NCBI GenBank assembly: GCA_003487955.1
Contig: DNNJ01000103.1
Span: 1-11,919 of the forward strand
Direction: 5' to 3'
Source: Clostridiales bacterium
Lineage (GTDB): Bacteria > Bacillota > Clostridia > Tissierellales > Sedimentibacteraceae
DNA: 11,919 bases
Shown: one piece after another, positions 6,057-11,919 of the stretch
How the letters are laid out: every line of letters begins with the position of its first letter
How positions within the stretch are numbered: position 1 is the stretch's first letter
Translations under genes and position numbers: made by a program
Notes under the pieces: generated by a model
Told to the model about the DNA's origin: nothing
Database searches by the model: none
What the model saw: the letters and a program-made list of their open reading frames with translations, nothing else

Positions 6057-6767
6057 ATGGCTGAAGAAAGACTGCAAAAGTATATTGCACGGTGCGGAAT
6101 TGCTTCAAGACGCAAAGCTGAGGAAATAATTTTACAAGGTAATGTAAAAGTTAACGGAATAATTGTAAAAGAGCTTGGAAGCAAAATTAATCCTGAAAAG
6201 GATGTCGTTACAGTACACGATAAAAAGATACATGAAAAAGAAGAACATATCTATATAAAATTGTATAAGCCTGAAGGATATATTACCACTGTCAAGGATC
6301 AATTTAATCGCAAGACTGTCCTTGATTTAATCAATATTAGTGAAAGAATATATCCCATAGGGAGGCTTGATTACGACACTTCCGGACTGCTGTTATTAAC
6401 TGATGACGGAGACTTAGCCAACAAATTAATGCACCCTAAATATCGCATCTTCAAAACCTATGAGGTTGAAATTAAAGGAAGTATAAGCGAAGCTTCCATA
6501 AATATGCTGAGAAACGGTGTTTTAATTGACGGGTACAAAACTGCTCCTGCCAAGGTAAAATTGATAAATCAATCCCAAATGAATACATCTGTGCAAATAA
6601 GCATTCATGAGGGTAAAAACAGGCAGGTAAGAAAAATGTTTAAAAAGATAGGTCACAGAGTTATAAAATTAAAAAGAATATCCTTCGGTAATATCAATTT
6701 AGGTGGACTGAGTGAAGGACAATGGAAATACTTAACCGATGATGAAGTAAAATATTTAAAGAGGTAA
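6057..6767 (+). CDS. rluB: Ribosomal large subunit pseudouridine synthase B
   Basis: RluB-type enzymes convert a uridine of the 23S rRNA peptidyl-transferase region (U2605 in E. coli numbering) to pseudouridine. The 236-residue product has an N-terminal S4 RNA-binding domain (residues 3-50, LQKYIARCGIASRRKAEEII) and the RsuA/RluB catalytic domain with Asp105 in the GRLDYDTSGLLLLTDDGD motif, plus the later EGKNRQVRKMF motif. ATG 6057 follows AGGGAG (6046-6051) by five bases; an in-frame TTG at 6036 is not used because it lies inside the REP-like repeat without a binding site. It has its own promoter. B. subtilis rluB (ypuL) also lies downstream of dacB, but there with spmA and spmB in between, which are missing here. 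Confidence 0.93.
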   Translation: MAEERLQKYIARCGIASRRKAEEIILQGNVKVNGIIVKELGSKINPEKDVVTVHDKKIHEKEEHIYIKLYKPEGYITTVKDQFNRKTVLDLINISERIYPIGRLDYDTSGLLLLTDDGDLANKLMHPKYRIFKTYEVEIKGSISEASINMLRNGVLIDGYKTAPAKVKLINQSQMNTSVQISIHEGKNRQVRKMFKKIGHRVIKLKRISFGNINLGGLSEGQWKYLTDDEVKYLKR

Positions 6768-6768
6768 A

Positions 6769-6798
6769 TACACCCCCATCTCATTGTCTCCTTGTCAT
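6769..6798. repeat. Degenerate REP-like repeat, copy E
   Basis: GTCTCCTTGTCAT (6786-6798) matches one arm of copy D and the reverse of copies A and C in 12 of 13 bases, preceded by a CACCCCCAT stretch that resembles the C-rich core. The other arm has decayed. It begins two bases after the rluB stop and has the same orientation as copy D, so rluB lies between two like-oriented units. Confidence 0.5.
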
Positions 6799-6820
6799 TT
6801 TAATTGATACTGGTTGTACA

Positions 6821-6837
6821 TTTCTTGCATAAATTCT
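6821..6837. repeat. Upstream member of a 17-base direct repeat before the kor operon
   Basis: TTTCTTGCATAAATTCT here matches TTTCTTGCAAAAATTCT at 6934-6950 in 16 of 17 bases, 113 bases apart. The downstream member contains the -35 element of the kor promoter. The pair could be binding sites for a regulator, or the upstream member could mark a weak second promoter (TTGCAT, 17 bases, TAAATT). The remaining gap sequence 6838-6933 shows only a 10-base palindrome (CATTTAAATG, 6879-6888). Confidence 0.45.
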
Positions 6838-6933
6838 ATTTTAGCGTTAAATTTCGGTATGGAAAAACGTTTACCACCCATTTAAATGCAGAATATGAAT
6901 TAAATCTTGCAATATACAATATTATATGATATA

Positions 6934-6950
6934 TTTCTTGCAAAAATTCT
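6934..6950. repeat. Downstream member of the 17-base direct repeat, over the kor -35
   Basis: TTTCTTGCAAAAATTCT is the partner of 6821-6837. It covers the TTGCAA -35 element and part of the spacer of the kor promoter, where a bound protein would affect RNA polymerase access. Confidence 0.45.
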
Positions 6951-6965
6951 TGAATATGTTATAAT
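6938..6965 (+). promoter_or_regulatory. Sigma-A type promoter of the kor operon
   Basis: TTGCAA (6938-6943) and a perfect TATAAT (6960-6965) are spaced by 16 bases, with a TGT immediately before the -10 (6957-6959) that makes an extended -10. Transcription should start near 6972, leaving a leader of only about 24 bases, so control is expected at the promoter rather than in the leader RNA. Confidence 0.75.
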
Positions 6966-6995
6966 TAAAATAACGAAATTATATGGAGGAAGTAT

Positions 6996-7193
6996 ATGGC
7001 TGATGAAAAAGTTCTTTTACAAAATATACCATGGTGTAAGGGATGTGGTGTATGCGTCGGTTTCTGCCCTACAAAAGTATTGGAACTCAAAGACGGCAAG
7101 TGTGTCATAGCTAACAGAGACAAGTGTATTTTTTGTGGACAGTGCGAACTGAGATGTCCGGACAATGCTATTTGGATTGGAGGAAAAAAATGA
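6996..7193 (+). CDS. korD: 2-oxoacid:ferredoxin oxidoreductase delta subunit (2[4Fe-4S] ferredoxin)
   Basis: This 65-residue protein is the electron-transfer subunit that passes electrons from the thiamine centre of the KOR enzyme to free ferredoxin. It carries two complete [4Fe-4S] motifs of the CxxCxxCxxxCP type: Cys14, 17, 20, 24 and Cys44, 47, 50, 54. GGAGGA (6985-6990) lies five bases before the ATG. It is the first gene of the unit; its TGA stop overlaps the korA start as ATGA, which fits translational coupling of subunits. A stand-alone ferredoxin is unlikely because of this overlap and the gene order. Confidence 0.93.
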   Translation: MADEKVLLQNIPWCKGCGVCVGFCPTKVLELKDGKCVIANRDKCIFCGQCELRCPDNAIWIGGKK

Positions 7194-8326
7194 ATAAAAA
7201 GGGATACAAATTAGTTCAAGGAAATGAAGCTTGCGTTGAAGGTGCATTAGCTGCCGGTATGAGATTTTTTGCCGGTTATCCCATAACACCATCGACGGAA
7301 ATAGCGGAAATATCTGCAGAAAAGCTTCCGACGCTTGGAGGCAGGTTCATACAGATGGAAGATGAGCTTGGAAGCATGGCTGCCATAATAGGAGGCTCGC
7401 TTGCAGGGAAAAAAGCAATGACTGCAACCAGCGGTCCGGGTTTTTCTTTAATGCAGGAAAACATAGGGTATGCAGCTATTACAGAAGTACCATGTGTTGT
7501 TGTAAACGTGCAAAGAGGAGGACCTAGTACAGGACTTCCCACATCTCCTGCTCAAGGCGATGTAATGCAGGCAAAGTGGGGAACACATGGAGACCATCCT
7601 GCTATAGCCTTAACACCTAATTCTGTTCAGGAGACATATGAATATATTGTTAAAGCATTTAATTTAGCAGAAAAATACAGAACTCCGGTCGTATTTCTAA
7701 TGGATGAAACCGTAGGACATATGCGAGAAAAAATGGCTTTTAAAGATGTTTCGGAGATTGAATTAATAGACAGAAAGAAACCGACATGCAAGCCTGAGGA
7801 ATATGTTGCTTACAGACCTGATGAAGACATGATACCTCCAATGGCATCATTTGGAGAAGGATACAGATACCATGTATCGGGACTTACTCACGATGAAACG
7901 GGTTTTCCCACAAACAACAATGAAATATCTGAAAAATTAGTTAAACGATTAGTTGATAAAGTAGATAAAAATATAGATGAGTTTGCATATTTTGAAGAAT
8001 ACAAATTGGAAGATGCAGAAATTGTTATAATTGCATACGGCGGAGTATCAAGGTCAGCCAAAAGTGCCGTAGACCAACTTAGGAAACAAAATATTAAAGC
8101 AGGATTATTCAGACCTATCACTATTTGGCCTTTCTTGGAAAAACAAGTGAACAAAGTTTCTTTAAATGCAAAAGAAATATATGTTGCAGAAATGAACTTA
8201 GGACAGTATTTCCTTGAAGTTGAAAGGGTTGCGTGTAAAAATAGCAACGTTCATAAAATAACCAAAGTAAATGGTGAATTAATCACTCCTGAAGAAATTG
8301 TACAGGCAATAGGAGGTAATAAATAA
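7190..8326 (+). CDS. korA: 2-oxoacid:ferredoxin oxidoreductase alpha subunit
   Basis: The alpha subunit forms, with KorB, the thiamine-diphosphate active site that decarboxylates a 2-oxoacid to acyl-CoA. The 378-residue product has the family signatures GYPITPSTEIAE (residues 29-40), QMEDELGSMAA (55-65), TATSGPGFSLMQE (78-90) and a C-terminal domain of the PFOR domain II type (from about residue 275, AEIVIIAYGGVSRSAK). The start is ATG 7190, with GGAGG (7179-7183) six bases upstream; the frame is open to 7124 but that part lies inside korD. The short four-subunit arrangement matches 2-oxoglutarate (KOR) and branched-chain 2-oxoacid (VOR) enzymes. The sequence alone does not settle which substrate is used. 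It overlaps korB by one base. Confidence 0.94.
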   Translation: MNKKGYKLVQGNEACVEGALAAGMRFFAGYPITPSTEIAEISAEKLPTLGGRFIQMEDELGSMAAIIGGSLAGKKAMTATSGPGFSLMQENIGYAAITEVPCVVVNVQRGGPSTGLPTSPAQGDVMQAKWGTHGDHPAIALTPNSVQETYEYIVKAFNLAEKYRTPVVFLMDETVGHMREKMAFKDVSEIELIDRKKPTCKPEEYVAYRPDEDMIPPMASFGEGYRYHVSGLTHDETGFPTNNNEISEKLVKRLVDKVDKNIDEFAYFEEYKLEDAEIVIIAYGGVSRSAKSAVDQLRKQNIKAGLFRPITIWPFLEKQVNKVSLNAKEIYVAEMNLGQYFLEVERVACKNSNVHKITKVNGELITPEEIVQAIGGNK

Positions 8327-9141
8327 TGAACTGTAACGAAATAACTAAAAAATATTACAGAGCAAACAAGCTTCCACATATATGGTGCCCGGGATGCGGT
8401 CATGGAACATTAACAAATACTATAGTAAGAGCAGTAGACAAATTAGGACTTAATAAAGATGAAGTAGTAATTGTGTCAGGTATCGGATGCTCATCAAGAG
8501 CTCCGGGCTACTTAGATTTTAATACACTTCACACAACACACGGTAGAGCATTGGCTTTTGCAACAGGTATTAAATTTGCAAATCCAAAGCTTCACGTTAT
8601 TGTAATTATGGGAGACGGAGACAGTTCAGCAATTGGAGGCAATCACCTGATACATGCCTCAAGAAGAAATATCGATATAACAGCAGTAGTTTTCAACAAT
8701 AACATTTATGGAATGACCGGCGGACAATTTTCACCTACTACTCCTTTTGGAGATATGGCAACTACTACACCTTACGGCAATATAGATAAATCTTTTGACC
8801 TTTGCAGCTTGGCTCAAGGAGCAGGAGCTACCTATGTAGGCAGAGGCACTGCTTATCATGCACCTCTTATGCAAAAATTAATAGAAAACGGAATACAAAA
8901 CAAAGGATTTTCATTTATAGAAGGTTTAAGCCTATGTCCAACATATTACGGAAGAAGAAACAAAAAGGGCAGTGCTTTCAAGATGCATACTTTCTTAAAG
9001 GAAAATTGTGTTGATAAAAAGATAGTTGATAAAGATCCTGAAAAAGGCAAGAATAAAATTATAATTGGAGAATTTTACAACAATCCAAAGCCTGAATATA
9101 CAGAAAGTTATCAAGTTATTATTGATAAACTTCAAGGATAG
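8326..9141 (+). CDS. korB: 2-oxoacid:ferredoxin oxidoreductase beta subunit (TPP-binding)
   Basis: KorB binds the diphosphate of thiamine diphosphate through Mg and, in this family, usually a [4Fe-4S] cluster. The 271-residue protein shows WCPGCGHG (residues 20-27, Cys21 and Cys24), GIGCSSR (52-58, Cys55) and the TPP motif beginning GDGD (96-99) and ending in Asn124-Asn125-Asn126 before IYGMTGGQ. A further Cys lies in the SLCPTYYGR segment, giving a likely cluster set. AGGAGGT (8311-8317) stands eight bases before the ATG, at the end of korA. Length and order match KorB proteins of clostridia and archaea. It is followed by korC after a 12-base gap. Confidence 0.95.
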   Translation: MNCNEITKKYYRANKLPHIWCPGCGHGTLTNTIVRAVDKLGLNKDEVVIVSGIGCSSRAPGYLDFNTLHTTHGRALAFATGIKFANPKLHVIVIMGDGDSSAIGGNHLIHASRRNIDITAVVFNNNIYGMTGGQFSPTTPFGDMATTTPYGNIDKSFDLCSLAQGAGATYVGRGTAYHAPLMQKLIENGIQNKGFSFIEGLSLCPTYYGRRNKKGSAFKMHTFLKENCVDKKIVDKDPEKGKNKIIIGEFYNNPKPEYTESYQVIIDKLQG

Positions 9142-9153
9142 GGGGATATGTAA

Positions 9154-9690
9154 ATGAAAAAGCAAGAAATAAGACTTAGCGGTTCAGGCGGCCAGGGAGT
9201 AATATTAGCAGCTATTATATTAGCTAATGCCGGAGTTGAACAAGGATTAAATGCTATACAAACTCAGTCCTACGGACCGGAAGCAAGAGGCGGTGCAAGT
9301 AAGGCGGAAGTTATATTGAGCAATGATGAAATAAATTACCCAAAAATAACAAAAGCAAATATACTTCTTTCTCTTACTCAAAAAGCATACGATAAATACA
9401 ATTCATCTTTGGAAGAAAAAGGTATACTAATAATTGATGAAAGTGTTAAACTATCGGGAGATGAAACATTTAAAGTATATAGTCTTCCAATATTAAGAAC
9501 TGCACAGGAGAAATTCGAAACGCAAATGGTAGCTAATATAATCTCATTAGGTGCGATTTATGAATTGATGGGAGAAGAAACAATTGACAAGGATATCATG
9601 ATACGCTCCATAACTGAAAGAGTACCACCTCATACAGTTCAAAAAAACACAGATGCATTTGAAGAAGGTATTAGATTAGCAAGAGGGTAA
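9154..9690 (+). CDS. korC: 2-oxoacid:ferredoxin oxidoreductase gamma subunit
   Basis: The gamma subunit (PFOR domain III type) completes the enzyme and contributes to CoA binding and subunit contacts. The 178-residue product has the glycine-rich N-terminal motif GSGGQGVILAAIILANAG (residues 10-27) and the conserved TQSYGPEARGGASKAEVILS stretch (37-56). The binding site AGGGGG (9140-9145) lies eight bases before ATG 9154. An ATG at 9148 is followed at once by TAA and cannot be the start. Only one base separates its stop from the regulator gene, so both are on one message. Confidence 0.94.
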   Translation: MKKQEIRLSGSGGQGVILAAIILANAGVEQGLNAIQTQSYGPEARGGASKAEVILSNDEINYPKITKANILLSLTQKAYDKYNSSLEEKGILIIDESVKLSGDETFKVYSLPILRTAQEKFETQMVANIISLGAIYELMGEETIDKDIMIRSITERVPPHTVQKNTDAFEEGIRLARG

Positions 9691-9691
9691 G

Positions 9692-10546
9692 ATGAATGAT
9701 TTAATAAGTATTATTAAAAATAACTTTCATAAATTCAGCAGGGGACAAAAGCTGATAGCCCAATTTATTATTGAGCACTATGACAAGGCTGCATTTATGA
9801 CTGCTGCTAAAATCGCAGAAACAGTAGATGTAAGTGAATCAACCGTTGTCAGATTTGCATCAGCCTTGGGATATTCAGGATTTCCTGAAATGCAAAAAGC
9901 TTTGCAGGTTTTAATTAAAAACAAACTTACCACAGTTCAGAGGATAAGTCTTAATGATGATTTAAATGACAAGTTAAAGCTTCATAAAAGAAATTTAAAA
10001 AATGAAATGAACAACTTGCGTTATTTGTATGATCATTTTGATATGGAAGCATTGGATAAAGCTACCGAGTTGATTTTAGATGCTGACAGAGTATTTGTAT
10101 TAGGACTTAGAACATCTTCAACTATGTCAAATTATTTGGGATTTTATTTGGACGTAATCTTGAATAACGCTAAAGTACTCAACAACAGCGGTGTTAATTC
10201 CTTATATGAAGAAATTATAAGAATTAAGGAAGATGATTTGTTGATTATTATAAGTTACCCAAGGTATTCAAGAACAACAATCGATGCTGCAAGATTTGTT
10301 AAGGGACGCAATACAAAAATAGTTGCGATTACCGATACAGAAGAATCTCCTGCCTATGCTTTGGCAGATGTATCACTATTAGCAAAAAGCAACATTGTAT
10401 CATTTGTTGACTCTTTAGTAGTACCTATGACAATGATAAATAATTTGATAATAAATATAAGCTTGAGGGAGAAAGAAGAAATAGTTGAATACTTTAATAC
10501 TTTAGAAAGACTCTGGGACCATAATAGTATATATCAGAATCTTTAG
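9692..10546 (+). CDS. MurR/RpiR-family transcriptional regulator
   Basis: This 284-residue protein has an N-terminal RpiR-type helix-turn-helix (residues 1-77; recognition part around TAAKIAETVDVSESTVVRFASALGYSGFPE) and a C-terminal SIS domain (about 120-250) with GLRTSS (138-143) and the later ISYPRYSR loop, where family members bind phosphosugars or related metabolites. It starts one base after korC with GAGGG inside the korC end, and a strong terminator follows, so it is the last gene of the kor unit. Such placement suggests that it controls its own operon, possibly through the direct repeats at 6821 and 6934. RpiR regulators usually govern sugar catabolism, so the ligand here is unknown; I do not give a symbol. 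Confidence 0.9.
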   Translation: MNDLISIIKNNFHKFSRGQKLIAQFIIEHYDKAAFMTAAKIAETVDVSESTVVRFASALGYSGFPEMQKALQVLIKNKLTTVQRISLNDDLNDKLKLHKRNLKNEMNNLRYLYDHFDMEALDKATELILDADRVFVLGLRTSSTMSNYLGFYLDVILNNAKVLNNSGVNSLYEEIIRIKEDDLLIIISYPRYSRTTIDAARFVKGRNTKIVAITDTEESPAYALADVSLLAKSNIVSFVDSLVVPMTMINNLIINISLREKEEIVEYFNTLERLWDHNSIYQNL

Positions 10547-10554
10547 AATCATCC

Positions 10555-10589
10555 AAGGGATATCTTAAGTAAAAGATGTCCTTTTTTTT
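10555..10589 (+). terminator. Intrinsic terminator of the kor-rpiR operon
   Basis: AAGGGATATCTT (10555-10566) pairs over 12 positions with AAGATGTCCTTT (10573-10584), with two G-T wobbles and a six-base loop, and runs into eight T residues. It starts nine bases after the regulator stop. Confidence 0.93.
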
Positions 10590-10617
10590 GTTTGCAACAC
10601 GCCTTGAAAAATTTTTG

Positions 10618-10646
10618 TTGTTATATTATATAATATGTACTATAAT
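10618..10646 (+). promoter_or_regulatory. Sigma-A type promoter for cmk-plsC
   Basis: TTGTTA (10618-10623) and a perfect TATAAT (10641-10646) are spaced by exactly 17 bases. Transcription should begin near 10653, giving a leader of about 90 bases that includes the dyad at 10674-10697. Confidence 0.75.
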
Positions 10647-10673
10647 GTTAAGGTGTTGGTGTTACAAATGGGG

Positions 10674-10697
10674 ATATTTGCTTGTACATGCAAATAT
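10674..10697. promoter_or_regulatory. 24-base dyad in the cmk leader, operator or hairpin
   Basis: ATATTTGC (10674-10681) and GCAAATAT (10690-10697) are perfect inverted repeats around a centre TTGTACAT whose inner TGTACA is itself a palindrome. Eleven of twelve symmetric positions match. It lies about 22-45 bases after the predicted transcription start, where a bound dimer could block elongation; as RNA it would form an 8-bp hairpin with an 8-base loop. No T-run follows. Confidence 0.55.
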
Positions 10698-10741
10698 AAG
10701 TCAGGTTTCTTTATACATCTATTCTATGAAAGGAATACAAT

Positions 10742-11392
10742 ATGATAATCGCAATAGACGGACCATCAGGAGCGGGAAAAAGCACTGTTGCAAGACTATT
10801 AAGCAAAGAGCTTGGATTTGAGTATATCGATACAGGGGCTATGTACAGAGCCCTTGCATATAAAGCATATATACAAAATATTGACATAAATGAAACTAAA
10901 ATTGCAGAAATGCTTAAAACGACTGATATAGACTACTATGACAATCAAATATTTTTAGACGGAGAAAATGTTGAAAACTTAATTAGAGAAGAAGCAATAT
11001 CCATAGCAGCTTCAAAAATATCCGCTTTAAAAATTGTCAGAGAAAAAATGGTTGAAATTCAACGTAAAATTGCACAAAACAAAAATGCGGTATTAGAAGG
11101 TCGTGATATTGGCACAACAGTATTTCCGGAAGCAGAGCACAAGTTTTTCATAACCGCATCATTGGAAGAGAGAGCAAAAAGACGTTATGAACAGTTGAAA
11201 ATAAACAATATAAAAGCTGATTACACAAGTGTATTCAATGATATGAAGAAACGTGACGAAAATGATTCATCAAGGAAGTTTTCTCCGCTTAAACCGGCAG
11301 AGGATGCAATATTGATTGACACAACAAACATGGACTTAAATAAAGTTACAAAGACTATTGCACAATATATCGGAGGAAACAATGTTTTATAA
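10742..11392 (+). CDS. cmk: Cytidylate kinase
   Basis: Cmk phosphorylates CMP and dCMP with ATP in the cytosol, salvaging pyrimidine nucleotides. The 216-residue product is slightly shorter than the usual 220-230. It has the P-loop GPSGAGKST (residues 7-15), the DTGAMYRA nucleotide-binding stretch (30-37), the EGRDIGTTVFPEA motif, and the C-terminal lid and CMP-binding part with RDENDSSRKFSPLKPAEDA followed by IDTTNM. AAAGGA (10729-10734) lies seven bases before the ATG. The end overlaps the acyltransferase gene by 11 bases. The cmk-plsC pair is common in clostridia. Confidence 0.96.
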   Translation: MIIAIDGPSGAGKSTVARLLSKELGFEYIDTGAMYRALAYKAYIQNIDINETKIAEMLKTTDIDYYDNQIFLDGENVENLIREEAISIAASKISALKIVREKMVEIQRKIAQNKNAVLEGRDIGTTVFPEAEHKFFITASLEERAKRRYEQLKINNIKADYTSVFNDMKKRDENDSSRKFSPLKPAEDAILIDTTNMDLNKVTKTIAQYIGGNNVL

Positions 11393-11919
11393 AATAGCTG
11401 TTGTTGTACTTAAGGTTCTTGTATTTCTTATTTTTGACTTAAAGGTATATAATAAAGAAAGACTTGACAATATAGAAGGAGGCTTAATAATTTGCGGAAA
11501 TCACAGGTCTATGATTGACCCCGTAATTTTAGCTATATCGGCCAAGCATCAAATTCATTTCATGGGCAAGAAAGAATTGTTTGAAAATAAATTTCTATCA
11601 TTTATATTCAGAAATCTTGGCGCATTCCCCGTGGACAGGAAAGGAGTTTCCTTATCAGCAATTAAAAACTCTCTTAATGTTTTGAATAACGGCGGTATAT
11701 TAGGAATATATCCGGAAGGAACAAGAGTTAAGACTGGATTCGACGAAAAAAATGCAAAGTCGGGAATTGCGTTAATAGCCAATAAGGCAAAGGTTAAAAT
11801 AATGCCTGTATATATGGAAGGACCCTATAAATTCAGAGGAAAGCTTAGACTGTATATAGGAAAAGAAAAAGATTACTTTGAAAATTACAGCGGCAGGCTG
11901 AATTCTGAAAAGTACACGG
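11382..11919 (+). CDS. plsC: 1-acyl-sn-glycerol-3-phosphate acyltransferase (PlsC), partial at window end
   Basis: PlsC transfers an acyl chain to lysophosphatidic acid to make phosphatidic acid at the inner face of the membrane. The first 179 residues are present and the gene runs off the window. Visible motifs are the catalytic HxxxxD box NHRSMIDP (His41, Asp46), GAFPVDRKG (80-88) and YPEGTR (110-115), in the normal order and spacing. A short hydrophobic N-terminal segment (residues 5-18) should attach it to the membrane. GGAGG (11372-11376) is five bases before ATG 11382, and the gene overlaps the end of cmk by 11 bases, so translation is likely coupled. Most of the catalytic domain is present; only the C-terminal end is missing. 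Confidence 0.92.
   Translation, partial: MFYKIAVVVLKVLVFLIFDLKVYNKERLDNIEGGLIICGNHRSMIDPVILAISAKHQIHFMGKKELFENKFLSFIFRNLGAFPVDRKGVSLSAIKNSLNVLNNGGILGIYPEGTRVKTGFDEKNAKSGIALIANKAKVKIMPVYMEGPYKFRGKLRLYIGKEKDYFENYSGRLNSEKYT

Noticed and set aside
5930..6820. TGTACA sequences at about 5933 and 6815 as further copies of the cmk dyad
   Set aside because: Only the six-base centre is shared; the flanking symmetric arms are absent, so this is likely chance.
10576..10821. Small open frame ahead of and overlapping cmk
   Set aside because: It begins in the terminator stem, covers the promoter and dyad, ends inside cmk in another frame, and lacks a ribosome binding site.

Overview
The window is an AT-rich stretch of chromosome from a low-GC, endospore-forming Gram-positive bacterium, most likely a fermentative member of the Clostridia. 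The signs are strong AGGAGG-type ribosome binding sites, AT-biased codons, a GerW-type sporulation gene, two D,D-carboxypeptidases in sporulation-type neighbourhoods, and a ferredoxin-dependent 2-oxoacid oxidoreductase. I cannot fix the genus. All genes lie on the + strand; nothing convincing is coded on the - strand.

Region 1 (about 1-4290) is a housekeeping and cell-wall block: phosphopentomutase (deoB), a secreted D-alanyl-D-alanine carboxypeptidase (dacF-like), the condensin partners scpA and scpB, and a small membrane-anchored ORF in the place where many clostridia carry a DUF2953 protein. A tight intrinsic terminator closes it at 4252-4290. Region 2 (about 4291-5880) is a sporulation pair, a GerW/YtfJ-family gene overlapping a second D,D-carboxypeptidase (dacB-like), closed by a terminator at 5860-5880. 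Region 3 (about 5946-6767) is rluB with its own good promoter. In B. subtilis the order scpA-scpB-ypuI-dacB-spmA-spmB-rluB is known; here the spore-maturation genes spmA and spmB are absent between dacB and rluB.

Region 4 (about 6938-10589) is a complete transcription unit: promoter, korD-korA-korB-korC (ferredoxin, alpha, TPP-binding beta and gamma subunits of a 2-oxoacid:ferredoxin oxidoreductase), then an RpiR-family regulator, then a strong terminator. The genes overlap or lie within about 12 bases of each other. The enzyme turns a 2-oxoacid plus CoA into acyl-CoA, CO2 and reduced ferredoxin; the regulator at the end probably controls this unit or a related catabolic one. Region 5 (10618-end) is cytidylate kinase (cmk) with its own promoter and a striking 24-base dyad in its leader, overlapping a PlsC-type acyltransferase that runs off the window.

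The gene content is mostly conserved and I found no wholly new system. The points worth a second look are: a family of short palindromic, G-rich REP-like repeats around scpB and rluB, one of which supplies the last codons and stop of scpB; a KTG-to-KIG change in the active-site box of the second carboxypeptidase; a 15-base tandem duplication at its signal-peptide end; a short, possibly decayed DUF2953-position gene; a long hairpin repeat just ahead of deoB; and the operator-like dyad before cmk.
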